NCBI GenBank assembly: GCA_963682055.1
Contig: OY821747.1
Location: forward strand, 22,504,126 to 22,568,125
Reading direction: 5' to 3'
Source of the DNA: Primula veris
Taxonomy: Eukaryota; Streptophyta; Magnoliopsida; Ericales; Primulaceae
DNA: 64,000 bases
Made by a program: the position numbers and the translations under genes. This document shows positions 23,087-36,272 of this stretch, piece after piece. The stretch's first letter is position 1, and each line of letters opens with the position of its first letter. The notes under the pieces are model-generated. The model was given only the letters and a program-made list of their open reading frames with translations, was not told where the DNA came from and ran no database searches.

Positions 23087-24011
23087 TATGTTTCAATTGA
23101 TAATGAAAGATGCTCCCTATTAATTTTCTTTATGGCTCACGATGCTAAAAAGTTGGGAAAATCATATCTTAGTGAAAATGCGGACAAGTATAGAACGAAT
23201 TTCTGCCAGGGGGCAAACTTTGTTGTCGGAGGTTCAACAATCCGCTACATGAAAAACGAAACGGGCATGTATCTTGGTCGTGAGATATCAAAATTTTGTC
23301 AATTCAAGGCCAAAGCCCCCTTCCGAATATAGGTTATTTCATCAATTCTTCTTTTATGATATTTCAAGCCGATTTTTTTTAGAAAAAAAAAATCGAGGGT
23401 AATTTGGAAAGATTTTTTTTTGTTACGCTTGATCTTTGCACAATATTATCGATAGTCATTGATGTCATCTTTTGGTCCCCGCCTGTGTATATACAGGAAG
23501 AAATGGAAGCAAACTTCCCAAGTCAGATTATTTTTCGAGAGCCCTTTATACAATCGATATAGGGCAAAATGATGTAACCAGGTCAATGTATGGTGGTAAT
23601 GTTAAGGAAATACCATCAATGATTAAAGATTTAGCCGTTGGAGTCAACGTACTTACTGATAAATTGAATTTTTTGTCACAATGTTACCGATGAATTGAAG
23701 TTACTGTAAGCGTTTATGTGATGAAATGTGACAATATTAAATTTTAAAGATCTGAATAATGGCAACAACGCATTTCTCTGATTAACATCTTTCAAGTTTC
23801 TCATTGTTTTACTCTTGCAAACAATATATAGAACCTCTACGATGAAGGGGCGAGATTATTTTGGATGCACAATACATGACTAGTTGGCTGCTTAGTTGGA
23901 TTCCATAACGGTCGTCCCCCCATATATGAGCGACGCCTTAGATAAATTTGGTTGTCTCATATCTTACAAAAACGTGGCAAAAGAATTTAATAAACAATTG
24001 AAGAACAAAGT

Positions 24012-26118
24012 TGTCATGCCCCGGATTAGGGTAAACCCGAGTCGTGAATATTATTTAAAAGGAAAATATTTAAATAACGAAACATTCAGTATGTCATTCG
24101 ATAGCACGCTAATTAATAGACCCAAATAAATACTTCAAGACATGCCGATAATCACATATGATTCCCTGAGTTGGCCTAAGGGTAGCCAACGGGGCTCAAC
24201 TGTGACAAACGAACAATACAATACGTTTTTTTTTTTAAATTTCGGCATGAGCTTCGCATATCTATTTGTTTCCAATAAATTAGACCTGTTTAACAACAAA
24301 ACATATAACAAAATCGCAAAGCGATTATCACTAATTCAACATGATTAAGTCAAATTCAACCCAGCTGACATTATATATAATAACGCAATCTAACATATAC
24401 AAAAGTACATGATAGGTTACTCTAACCAAAAGAAAAACATACACGTTTCAAACCCTTACTAGGCGAACAAAGTTCAAAATAAGAAAACACCAAAAAGAGT
24501 AAACAAAAGAGTAGCGTGCACGCGATAAGGTGTAATATGACAATGATCCTCAGACAAAGAGCTCTACACCTCGCCACCGTCTCCGTCAGCACATGTATAT
24601 CGATCGTAACAAAATGTAAAAAAAAACAAGGAAAGGAGGTAAGAAAACAATCTCGCTTTAAGAATGGCGTGTGCTACTAAGCACGCACACACAATCCTAA
24701 CATGGCAAATATGATATCTTGGCAAATAATGACAAAGACAATTGCACGAAAAACACATCAACAAATATAACTCGCAACTACAAGTAAACAAACATATGAT
24801 CGAGATCACCACATTAATAATAAAATAAGATAAAACAAAACACAACAAAACAAAACAAGACTCCACGAAAAAAAACAAGACTCCACGAAAAAAACAAAGT
24901 CGGGATTGCCTCACATGTACCCACTTTTAGAGCCACTTTGCTCTAGGACCCAAAGTGCAATGGTTCCCTCACCTATATTCTGACACTAACACGTGGCAAA
25001 GAAAATATGGAGCCGGCTTTAAGGGGACTAACCCTATGGTACCGATATACCTAATCCTTGCGCAAGTTTCCGGGATCTCACCGTGAGCTGACACAGCTCC
25101 GCCTTAACACTTGGTACTGCAATCCCTAAAATAAATATAAAAGAGTCCCAAAAACATAAATGGTAAAGTCCACCAAACGAAAATAAAATAAATATCACGC
25201 ACTATATCACCACCGTCATATTTTTGTTCACAATTCTTTTTCAAATAAAAATGGTAAAATCGCCATACATAACATAATCACCATAAACAATATGATTAGC
25301 ATAAATAAAACCATGGAAGCATGTTACACATGCACAATACAATAACATGATGCAATACACACTAACCAACCAACTAACCATTTACATAGCCTAGCATACA
25401 ACAAACAACACATAAAAACCGCCTTTAAAGCGAAACTATATTCTTCCCCCTTACCTATACAAACGAGAGCTCGTTTGTAAAAATATCCCAACCTCGAACC
25501 GAAAACCCACCGAACAATCAAAGCTAGATATGGACAGCCCACTAATCGCCCTCAAGTAGTCCCTAAACGTAATTAGAACGAGCTACGGATCAATAAAATT
25601 GATGTAAATTCGGATTATTAATGAAACCCTAAAATATGGGTTTTGATAAAGGTGAAAATCAGCGGAGCGGACTTACACAGGTTAGATAGATATCGAAGAA
25701 TAGATCAAAATAGTGTATTTAGTCGTGAAAAACGGAGTCCGAACGCACCGGAGATAACCCAAAACATAGTTGTCCTAAAACTCGGAAACCACCACCAATA
25801 CGACCTCCAGTCGTTGCCTGACCAGGCTGACCTCCGGTTGATTTTGCCGCTGGTCTAGTCCCTCTGCTACTCTCTCTCTCTCTCTCTCTCTCCGTATGTA
25901 TCTATGTGTATATGTATGTAAATGTGTTGTATATATGTATATGTATATATGCATCCCTTGGTGTATATGTATATATATATATATTAGGTGTAAGTATAAC
26001 TAATTTACTAATTAGTCTTCTTACTTACTCAATAATACCAATAACACCCATAACTATCATATACACCTATTTTATTAATAAAAGCAGTAATAAACTCCCA
26101 AATTTCCGAGACGTTACA
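24012..26118 (-). repeat. Tekay 3' LTR
   Basis: 2,107 bp, TGTCATGCCCCGG at its left edge and GAGACGTTACA at its right edge (plus-strand reading). Contains a CT microsatellite near 25872 and a TATATG-rich tract near 25910-25985. Confidence 0.95.
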
Positions 26119-29100
26119 TTCTCCCCGACTTAAAAGAATTTCGTCCTGAAATTAAACACATACCCGAATCAATAAATAAGTCTGGATATTTAGCACGCAT
26201 CTCCCGTTCTCGCTCCCATGTTGCCTCTGCAGTCCCATGGTGACTCCACAACACCTTCACCAAAGAAATAACACGCCTCCGTAATACCTGTTCATGCCTG
26301 TCCAGTATACGGACCGGGCGAACCACATAGGAAACATCCTCCTGTACTTGAAGATCGGAAAAATCCATAATATGTGACAGGTCCGGTTCGTACTTCCGGA
26401 ACATCGAAACATGGAACACGGGGTGTACGTTCGCCAATTGTGGTGGCGAAGCTAACTGATAGGCCAGATCACCAACTCTCTCCAAAATCAAGAAAGGTCC
26501 AATAAACCGCGGTGACAACTTCCCACGCCTCCCAAAACGCATAATGCCCTTATGCGGTGATATCTTAAGAAACACATGATCATCCACCCCAAACTCCAAC
26601 GGCCGCCTTCGTCTATCCACATAACTCTTTTGATGGCTTCTCCCTGTCTCCAACCTTTGCTTAATCAAAAGAATCTTCTCTGTAGTCTCTAGAACCACAT
26701 CTGGTCCTAGCAACAATGATTCACCGGCCTCCGTCCAACACACCGGAGATCTACATGGTCGTCCATATAGGGCCTCATAACGGGCCATCTCAATGCTCGA
26801 ATGATAACTATTATTATAAGCGAACTCAATCAACCCACATGTTTCTCCCAACCCCCATCAAAATTAAGTACACACGCACGAAGCATATCCTTCAAAGTTT
26901 GGATAGTCCTCTCCGACTGCCCATCGGTCTGAGGGTGATATGCCGTACTCAAATCTAGTTTCGTCCCTAACGCCTTCTGAAAACTCTGCCAGAAACGAGA
27001 CACAAATCGAGGATCACGATCAGACACAATAGAAACTGAGACACCATGTAAGCGAACAATCTCACGAACATAAATCTCGCATAGCTGCTCGACTTTGTCG
27101 CTAACACGCATCGGGAGAAAGTGAGCCGATTTTGTCAATCGATCCACTATGACCCATATCGCATCTTTCCCCCTACTAGATCTCGGCAACCCCACTACAA
27201 AGTCCATAGTTATACGTTCCCACTTCCCCTCTGGTATAGGTAAAGGTTTAAGCAACTCTCCCGGCTTCTGATGTTCTATCTTCACTTGATGACAAGTAAG
27301 ACATTTATTAACAAAGTCCGCTACATCCTTTTTCATTCCACTCCAATAAAACTGTCGAGCTAACTCATGGTACATCTTTGTACCACCAGGATGAAATGCT
27401 AATCGAGAGTGGTGGAATTCTCTCATGACATCCACACGCATACTTAAAGGTACAAACAGACGTTCCATAAATCTCACCCCGCCATCTGAGCCCACCTTCC
27501 ATTTGTCGAGTCCCAACTCACTCGAGATTTTAACGCGTACTTCCCTAGATTCCTCGTCCCCTTGTTGGGCCTTAATTACTCCCGAGACTAATGACGGTTG
27601 CACCTTCACCGAGAACAACACAGCTGAATTTTCTTCTTCCCCCATCTCCAAGTCAAACTCGTTAAGAACATTTAGCATTCCCCATTCACGAATAGCGACG
27701 CATGCCAAAGAACACCTAGTCTTGCGACTCAAGACGTCTGCCACCATATTTGCTTTACCAGGATAATACTGCAAGTCAAAGTCGTATTGCTCAAGATACT
27801 CCATCCACCTCCTTTGTCGTAAGTTTAGATCACATTGTGTGAAAATATACTTGAGACTCTTGTGATCCGAAAACACGTTGAATATCTCTCCAAACAAGTA
27901 GTGCCGCCAACAGTTCAAAGAAAACACAACCGCAGCCAACTCGAGATCATGAGTGGGATAATTCTTCTCATGGAATTTTAACTGCCGAGAAGCATAAGCC
28001 ACCACCTTGCCCTCTTGCATTAACACAACGCCGAGACCTTCCTTCGAGGCATCACAATAAACACAATACTCCACACCTCTTTCTGGGATAATGAGAATAG
28101 GAGCAGATGTCAAGCGACGCTTCAATTCTTGGAAAGAAAGCTCACATTTCTCGTCCCATTCGAATTTAACACCTTTCTTCGTATGCCGAGTTAGGGGAGC
28201 CGCCAGACGAGAAATTTTTTGCACGAACCTTCGATAGTAACCTGCTAGTCCCAAGAAGCTACGGATCTCGAACACACTTTTTGGTTGAGCCCAATCAGTC
28301 ACCACCTCAATCTTAGAAGGATCAACTGACACTCAATCCGCAGACACTACGTGGCCCAGAAACTTCACTTCTGACATCCAAAACTCGCACTTGGAGAACT
28401 TAGCATACAGTTTATGCTTTCTTAAAAGATTAAGCACAACACGAAGGTGCTCGATGTGTTCTTCCTCCGATGAAGAGTACACCAGAATGTCGTCCACAAA
28501 CACCACAACAAACTTGTCCAAAAAATCTCTAAAGACTCGGTTCATCAAGTCCATAAAAGCAGCAGGTGCATTTGTTAACCCGAATGGCATCACTAGAAAC
28601 TCATAGTGACCATACCGGTACGAAACGCAGTCTTAGGAATATCCACCTCACGAACTCGAAGTTGATGGTACCCTGAGCGAAGATCAATCTTTGAAAAACA
28701 CTTCGACCCTTTCAGCTGATCGAAGAGATCATCGATTCGTGGCAGGGGATACTTATTCTTTATCGTAACTCGATTCAGCCTACGATAATCAATACACATA
28801 CGCATACCACCATCCTTCTTCTGGACAAATAATGTTGGCACGCCCCACGGAGACACACTAGGACGTATAAAACCCTTACCTAACAGATCATCCAACTGTT
28901 CTTATAACTCTTTCAACTCAGCTGGCGCTAAACGATAAGGAGCCATAGCAATCGGAGCAGTCCCAGGTGCTAAATCTATGGAAAACTCCACCTCACGCTG
29001 AGGAGGAAGTTCGATAAGATCATTAGGAAACACCTCGGGAAACTCACACACCACCGGAGGTAGCTCGATGTCAGTAGACACTTCATCACTAACCGATAAG

Positions 29101-29569
29101 CTAGCTAATAAACAACCCAAATCATCAACCACGTTCCATGACGGGGAAAACGAATACATCGGTTCCCAGAGAAAATAATACGATCACCAGAAGGGGTAAT
29201 AAAAGATACACGTCGACGCTCACAATCGACAATGGCATGGAAGAAAGATAACCAATCCATGCCAAGAATAACATCAAAGCAAGTTATATCAAGCACAAGA
29301 AAGTCGAACACAAAAGGGTGTTCAGAAATATAAATCACACAGTCACGGCATATTCGATTAAGCGGAACACTACCATGAATAGGAGTTTCAACCAAAATAG
29401 CAGGATCTTGAATACTGAATAATAAATCATAGATGAAGCAAAACGAGAAGAAATAAATGAATGAGAAGCGCTAGTATCGAATAATACAGTAGCCCAGGAA
29501 GAGCTAACGAGTAAGGTACCTTGAATAACTGAAGGTTCGTTCCTGTCAGTATTAACCTGAGGCAGGGCG
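26114..29569 (-). pseudogene. Tekay pol (protease, RT, RNase H, integrase), broken
   Basis: Replication polyprotein of the element. Protease motif VLFDTSASHSF near 29460-29490, with Ser in place of the Gly of the usual DTGA. RT follows: [15 protein letters not shown], then [12 protein letters not shown] near 28490, aspartates intact. RNase H has [10 protein letters not shown] and [11 protein letters not shown]. Integrase has a zinc-binding HHCC region (CLTCHQ), catalytic MDF and SDRDPRF regions and the downstream Glu. The C-terminal domain has GPFLILERVGDLAY and a chromodomain-like end ATWEREREMRAKYPDLF. The frame ends just inside the LTR. Breaks: frameshifts near 29430, 29160, 28612 and 26840; stops at 28902-28904 (after AELKEL) and 28333-28335 (after VVSAD). 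Confidence 0.92.
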
Positions 29570-31014
29570 AACACACGAGCTTGAGTACCCTGAGAAGACT
29601 GAGCAGACTGGTGCCGCTGATAACCACCACGACCAGAACTCTGAAAACCACCACAACCTGCCCTTGAATTATAAGAACTAGGAGCCGTAGAACCAGAATA
29701 AGAAGGCGTAGTCGAATAGGTCTGAGTAGCTAGAATAGTACGCATAAGAGCTGAAGAAGTGGCACTAGTCCTCCATGACATACACTGACTCTGAAGATGT
29801 CCTAAACCACCACACTTATGACACTTGGCCCTAGGACAGTCTCGAACCCTATGAGCCCGTGAACCACAATTATAGCATCCGGAATTCGTTTGAGGAACGG
29901 ATGATACAAAACCCATACCCGAATAACTCCTAGGCTGGGAATGCTCTTGAAAACCAGAAGAAGAGTCAGCCTCCCTTGGCCTCTTACGATCATCCCCACT
30001 ATTACCCAACTTACGGTTAGTCCCTCCTGACTGAAACCGAGAACCAGAGACATGATCCGAAGAAGGAAAATGGGCCTTATGTGACTTTTTAGCCAGAATA
30101 TGCTTTTCCTCAACATCTGCCGCCTCGACTTTCAGCGCACGTTCTACAAGGACATCAAAATATGTAAACACATGCGATGCTAGACTGCTGAGAATCTTAG
30201 GACGTAATCCCTGCTCAAACCGCTGACAGCGAAGCTCCTCAGTGCTTACGCTTTCTGGATAATACTTAGATAACTTTTGGAACCTTAGCTGATAGTCACG
30301 CACACTCATATTACCCTGAATAAGCTTTAGGAATTCGGTTTTCTTCGAGTCTCGCATAGGCTGAGGAAAATACTCCTTTAGAAACATCTCCCTGAACATC
30401 TTCCAACTAATATCCCGCAGACCGAACAACTCCTTCCGACTCTTCCACCACACTCCCACCTCGCCCCTCAAATAACAGACAGCACAAACCACCTTTAATT
30501 TATCTTCCGTGATTTGAAGTGACTCAAAAATATTCTCCACATCCGATAGCTAGGTCTCGGCAACTTCAGGATCGACACCCCCATAAAAGATAGGAGGTTC
30601 CATACGTTGAAAATGCTTTTGAGCAGCTGAAGCTTCTGTTTCCCCACCAATTAACCCGCCTTGAGAACCTGAACCCATGCATCGCATAGTCTCTGCCATA
30701 GCCTTCATAAACTCGGTCATCATAGGGTTGTTGACATTAACATTCCCATCTCCAGTCAGATTTCCGCCCCCTTCCTCCTCTAAGTTACGAACCTCGGATG
30801 GAGCATCATCGCGAACATATTCGGGTGGAACCTCACGATCGGTTCTCCTTCGACCACCACTACGACCACCACCACGATTTCGACTTGCCGTACAACCACC
30901 CCCAGGTACCTCTTTAGGAGCAGGATTCCGACCCCTAAAAGTACGAGCACGGGTAGGCACCGGACCTTGACTTATACCGCCAGTGCCGCGAGTTAGCTTT
31001 CGCTTAGGAGCCAT
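29570..31014 (-). pseudogene. Tekay gag, broken by one nonsense codon
   Basis: Starts MAPKRKLTRG at 31014. The N-terminal part is Arg/Gly-rich and carries DPEVAET, followed by TAG at 30550-30552 where TGG would fit the family (G to A change). The frame then continues through the capsid-like region (GEVGVWWKSRKELF, RFEQGLRPKI) to two CCHC zinc knuckles, CYNCGSRAHRVRDC and CHKCGGLGHLQSQC, near 29790-29885. Packaging and particle assembly is the family role; this copy would be truncated after about 150 residues. Confidence 0.92.
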
Positions 31015-31302
31015 TAATAACTACACATAACCATTACGAAAGTAAGGTTAAAATTTAGAAGCTATCACCCTAAAGTGTAAATAAGAAGATATTTACCACA
31101 CAATGTCATCACACATATGACCCGCTCTATAAGTCACTCAAGCAAAAGTATAGAACCAAAAATGTCATAAAGAAAGTGTGCACAATTACCAACAATTGCA
31201 GGTTTTCATGAAAGACTGTAGTACTATCTTATTCCACTACCCAACCCATCCGTGTGTGCCTATCTTACCCAACAGGAAACCAAGGTAATCGAAACCCGGT
31301 TA

Positions 31303-31314
31303 GCTCTGATACCA
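31303..31314 (-). promoter_or_regulatory. Tekay primer-binding site (tRNA-iMet)
   Basis: Minus-strand TGGTATCAGAGC, complementary to the 3' end of initiator methionine tRNA, three bases after the 5' LTR. An untranslated leader runs from here to the gag start at 31014. Confidence 0.9.
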
Positions 31315-31317
31315 AGT

Positions 31318-33441
31318 TGTCACTCCCCGGATTAGGGTAAACCCGAGTCCTGAATATTATTTAAAAGGAAAATATTTAAATAAAGAAACATTAAGTATGT
31401 CATTCGATAACACGCTAATCAATAGACCCAAATAAATACTTCAAGACATGCCGATAATCACATATGATTCCCTAAGTTGGCCTAAGGGTAGCCAACGGGG
31501 CTCAAATGTGACAAACGAACAATACAATACGTTTTTTTTTAAATTTCGGCATGAGCTTCGCATATCTATTTGTTTTCAATAAATTAGACCTGTTTGACAA
31601 CAAAACATATAACAAAATCGCAAAGCGATTATCACTAATTCAACATGATTAAGTCAAATTCAACCCAGCTGACATTATATACAATAACGCAATCTAACAT
31701 ATACAAAAGTACATGATAGGTTACTCTAACCAAAAGAAAAACATACACGTTTCAAACCCTTACTAGGCGAACAAAGTTCAAAATAAGAAAACACCAAAAA
31801 GAGTAAACAAAAGAGTAGCGTGCATGCGATAAGGTGTAATATGACAATGATCCTCAGACAAGAGCTCTACACCTTGCCACCGTCTCCGTCAGCACATGTA
31901 TATCGATCGTAACAAAATGTACAAAAAAACAAGGAAAGGAGGTAAGAAAACAATCTCGCTTTAAGAACGGCGTGTGCTACTAAGCACGCACACACAATCC
32001 TAACATGGCAAATATGATATCTTGGCAAATAATGACAAAGACAATTGCACGAAAAACACATCAACAAATATAACTCGCAACTACAAGTAAACGAACTTAT
32101 GATCGAGATCACCGCATTAATAATAAAATAAGATAAAACAAAACACAACAAAACAAAACAAAACACAACAAAACAAAACAAGACTCCACGAAAAAAAACA
32201 AAGTCGGGATTGCCTCACATGTACCCACTTTTAGAGCCACTCTACTCTAGGACCCAAAGTGCAATGGTTTCCTCACCCATATTCTGACACTAACACATGG
32301 CCAAGAAAATATGGGGCCGGCTTTAAGGGGACTAACCCTATGGTACCGATATATCTAATCCTTGCGCAAGTTTCCGGGATCTCACCGTGAGCTGACACAG
32401 CTCTGCCTTAACACTTGGTACTGCAATCCCTAAAATAAATATAAAAGAGTCCCAAAAACATAAATGGTAAAGTCCACCAAACGAAAATAAAATAAATATC
32501 ACGCACTATATCACCACCGTCACATTTTTGTTCACAATTCTTTTTCAAATAAAAATGGTAAAATCGCCATACATAACATAATCACCATAAACAATATGAT
32601 TAGCATAAATAAAACCATGGAAGCATGTTACACATGCACAATACAATAACATGATGTAATACACACTAACCAACCAACTAACCATTTACATAGCCTAGCA
32701 TACAACAAACAACACATAAAAACCGCCTTTAAAGCGAAACTATATTCTTCCCCCTTACCTATAGAAATGAGAACTCGTTTGTAAAAATATCCCAACCTCG
32801 AACCGAAAACCCACCGAACAATCAAAGCTAGATATGGACAGCCCACTAATCGCCCTCAAGTAGTCCCTAAACGTAATTAGAACGAGCTACGGATCAATAA
32901 AATTGATGTAAATTCGGATTATTAATGAAACCCTAAAAAATGGGTTTTGATAAAGGTGAAAATCAGCGGAGCGGACTTACACAGGTTAGATAGATATCGA
33001 AGAGTAGATCAAAATAGTGTATTTAGTCGTGAAAAACGGAGTCCGAACGCACCGGAGATAACCCAAAACATAGTTGTCCTAAAACTCGGAAACCACCACC
33101 GATACGACCTCCGGTCGTTGCCTAACCAGGCTGACCTCCGGTCGTTGCCTGACCAGGCTGACCTCCGGTTGATTTTACCGCTGGTCTAGTCCCTCTGCTA
33201 CTCTCTCTCTCTCTCCGTATGTATCTATGTGTATATGTATGCAAATGTGTTGTATATATGTATATGTATATATGTATCCCTTGGTGTATATGTATATATA
33301 TATATATTAGGTGTAAGTATAACTAATTTACTAATTAGTCTTCTTACTTACTCAATAAAACCAATAACACCCATAACTATCATATACACCTATTTTATTA
33401 ATAAAAGCAATAATAAACTCCCAAATTTCTGAGACGTTACA
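31318..33441 (-). repeat. Tekay 5' LTR
   Basis: 2,124 bp, TGTCACTCCCCGG at its left edge and GAGACGTTACA at its right edge. Unlike the 3' LTR it has a 27-bp tandem duplication at 33106-33159 (GACCTCCGGTCGTTGCC units) and a shorter CT microsatellite. Confidence 0.95.
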
Positions 33442-33837
33442 AAAGTAGTGGAGTTGAGGACTCAGCTCAAGGACGTCGCCATTACATATGTTGATATTTA
33501 CACTGCCAAGTACAAATTGTTTACCAATGCCGAAAGTCTAGGTGAACCATTTGAAAACACTTTAGTTTTGAACTATTCGATTTTCCACAATTTGTATTTA
33601 TGTTTTCATTTTGATATACGTATGTTCCTTTCATATCTAACACGTCTTTCTTCTAATATAACATGCTTTACAAAGCCCTTAGGTATTTGCAAAACTGCGA
33701 ACAGTACATGTCCGGATCCTTCAAACTATTTATTATGGGAAGGTATACATTACACTGAATCTGCAAATTGCATAGTTGCTCAAGCCATACTTGACGACGC
33801 ATTGTCCGACCCTCCCCTTGTTAGGAAATACGATTAA

Positions 33838-36272
33838 AAGACATGTTGTTTTTAGTTTATTATTTTCTTTATCAGAAGTTGTTACATTTTTATGAGATTT
33901 TATATTGACAATATGTTATTTATTTTATTTATTAATGCGCAAATAAGTTTCTAACATTATAATTCGTAAATAGTCTAGTGTGTAGAGTACGACTTACATA
34001 CGGAAGATTAAACTATCAGTTCTTATATAGTATAAGTAAATTGTTTACAAGTTTAAATGGAAATGAACAAACCATCGGTACAGTTGTAGTGTATAATTTT
34101 AGTAGGTCTGTCTTGACTACAGAAAATGGAGTATTCCAACTTTATACGTTAGTGCACTCTGGGTCATTGAATTTGTTTAAACTTTAATTCTGATTTTATT
34201 AATTAAATATGTACGAGAAATAATAATCATTTTATTTCATAAAAGAGTGTGATTATTTACGAGTCATAAATTCAGTGAGTTGGGCGGTGACGTTTCAAGT
34301 ATAGTGTTTATTAGTAAATGAAGAAATTCACGTCCCGGTATTGTGATTGATGATACCCACTTAAAAGCTTATACGTATTTTTGTATCAAACTCTGCAGGT
34401 GGATCTATTAATCCGATACATTAATTAAGTTAAGTGTTATTTATTAAGGAATAAATATGCTTAATAAATATAAATCGTCAGTGATTTAAATTGGTAAATG
34501 CGTGTCTTTTTAATCTTAACGTGTGGATCATTTCAACATAATAACATGGAACGAATTATCTTATAGAAGATTGGAAATATAGGAGAGAGATTTCGGTTAG
34601 AGTTTTTTTAGTGGAATGGACCATAACTTAATCAGATAAGAAAAGATTCATGTTTATAAGTTTAAGTTCGAATCTGATTAGAATAATCTATTATTTATTC
34701 AGCCTATCAGATTTCTAACGTAGCCTATATAAACATGCTTCGTATCACTATGAAAAGTGAGATTTTTAATATACATTTTTTTAGTGAGAGAGAGTCCACC
34801 ATCTTTCCAGAAGTAAGACATTTTTTTTAGGAATACGTTAGAAGACTCGATTCTTTCAGAAAGACAAGCTCGGTATCACTGTAACCTTCTAAACATAAAG
34901 GATACAATAATAACAGTTTTAAATAGTATTGTACACAAATTTAATAAGTTTTCTGGAAATATTTTTTTCACTGCTATAGAACTTTCACACCCTAGCCATC
35001 ACGCATGCTTGCTACAAAGATGTTGTTGTGTAATTTAAGCTGTGTAAAAGGGTGCTTATTATTGAATGAGTTATGTTTTTGGGTTGAAATTTTTTATGTA
35101 ACAAATAAGGTTAAAATACACATTACAATTTTTCTTACTATCCTATTCATTTTCGCTCCTACATCATGAAATAAATATAGTGTTTGCTATATATGTGGAG
35201 CCGATAACGTATGCAGTCATGTTTATTACCATTTTACCAGCCCTTCGGACCAAATTAAGTGTGTATATAAAATAGAAAACTTCCAAACTGTGCATGATAT
35301 ATGGGTTTGGTTGATAAATAAATGAGAAACTAAACCTTAATATTGAAGCTAATTTATGTTGCATGAGCGGGACACATCTAAAGTGCGAGAGAAATTAAGA
35401 CGTGATTTAGCTATCTTGTAAAAATAGTTCTTGCTTTTAGGCTTTCCGAGCGTACATCCTTATACTGTTATACAAGTTATGATATCCATAATATGGAAAA
35501 TACGAGAATTGACTAATTGAGGTAAAAAAAGGCAAGGCAGCAATTTTTTTTACTGGATTTTCAAATATGTGCTAAGTTTATACAAACTTATGTTTAATTT
35601 CATAAATTAGGTTATTACAATGTTCCATTATGTATTTCGGTGTGTTAATCACATCTTTCACGTATTGATTTATTTTTTGGGTTTATTAATCAATTTTGCT
35701 TTTAGGCGGCGCACCTTGCAAAGCATTTAATCTTATCCCGGTTCAAAATTTTCAATTGCGTGTTTTTTGACAGACCATATTTGTTTGCGGTATAAGAGAT
35801 GTTATAGGATTATTAGTAACATGAGACTCATGTTATAATTTTTTTGTTTACACAAATGATATTTGGTATTATATAAAAGATAGAACCAATTATACTACAA
35901 TTTATATTAATAATAAGGTATAACTAATACCACCTATATGGTGATATTATCTATCCCACTAATAATAACTAGTTATTATAAACTATATCCTTTTACACTA
36001 TGCTCCCAAAAAACTCACAAAAGAAAAACAAGGATAACTTCATTGCACATATATAACCGAACACGGGATATTAAATATGGAAGTTTCAACTAAGCTTTAA
36101 ATTCTCCCTATGGTTTAGTTTAAATCTCACCTAGCATCCTTTTTTGTTAAATAAAAAGAATTTACGTACGGTATAATAATAACTTTAATTTAGAGTCATT
36201 TTAATTCTCAAGTAAAGTTTGCTTATGTTTGAAAATCTGACTCAATTTTTTCCTTTTCCTTTGTAGATTTTG
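33838..36272. other. Spacer between pseudogene C and gene A2
   Basis: AT-rich, no convincing gene or repeat. A pyrimidine-rich tract ending TTTGTAG just before the A2 start (36248-36266) resembles a 3' splice site, so an intron in the A2 5' UTR is possible. Confidence 0.5.

Larger units (their letters stand above)
24012..33441 (-). mobile_element. Ty3/gypsy retrotransposon, Tekay/Del-like chromovirus, non-autonomous
   Basis: Full-length structure of 9,430 bp inserted in gene C exon 4, flanked by the 5-bp target duplication AAAGT (24007-24011 and 33442-33446). LTRs at 24012-26118 and 31318-33441 begin TGTAACGTCTC and end TGACA in element orientation. A tRNA-iMet primer-binding site (TGGTATCAGAGC on the minus strand, 31303-31314) follows the 5' LTR; a purine-rich AAGTCGGGGAGAA lies just before the 3' LTR. 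Order gag, PR, RT, RNase H, INT, chromodomain-like tail marks Ty3/gypsy. Three nonsense codons and about four frameshifts disable it. The two LTRs differ at scattered sites, so the insertion is not very recent. Confidence 0.95.
21913..33837 (+). pseudogene. GDSL (SGNH) esterase/lipase C, disrupted by a Tekay element
   Basis: Relic of a GDSL gene of the FNFGDSNSDTGG type. Exon 1 is 21913-22126 (block I YNFGDSNSDT; GC donor). Exon 2 is about 23134-23330 (block II QGANFVVGGSTIR). Exon 3 is about 23490-23708 (ALYTIDIGQND, block III intact). Exon 4 is 23832-24011 plus 33447-33541, and exon 5 is 33683-33837. Damage: TGA at 23877-23879, right after FWMHNT and just before the VGCL of block IV; a frameshift before 23896; and a 9.4-kb retrotransposon splitting exon 4 after KNKV, whose frame resumes as VELRTQLKDVAITYVDIYTA. 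The intron-1 acceptor seems to be GG instead of AG. Block V reads WEGIHYTESAN, Glu replacing catalytic Asp, and the usual Cys-rich CCG segment before it is missing. Confidence 0.85.

Noticed and set aside
24564..25542. Hydrophobic minus-strand frames repeated at 31867-32846
   Set aside because: Both sets lie in the Tekay LTRs and are non-coding by position.
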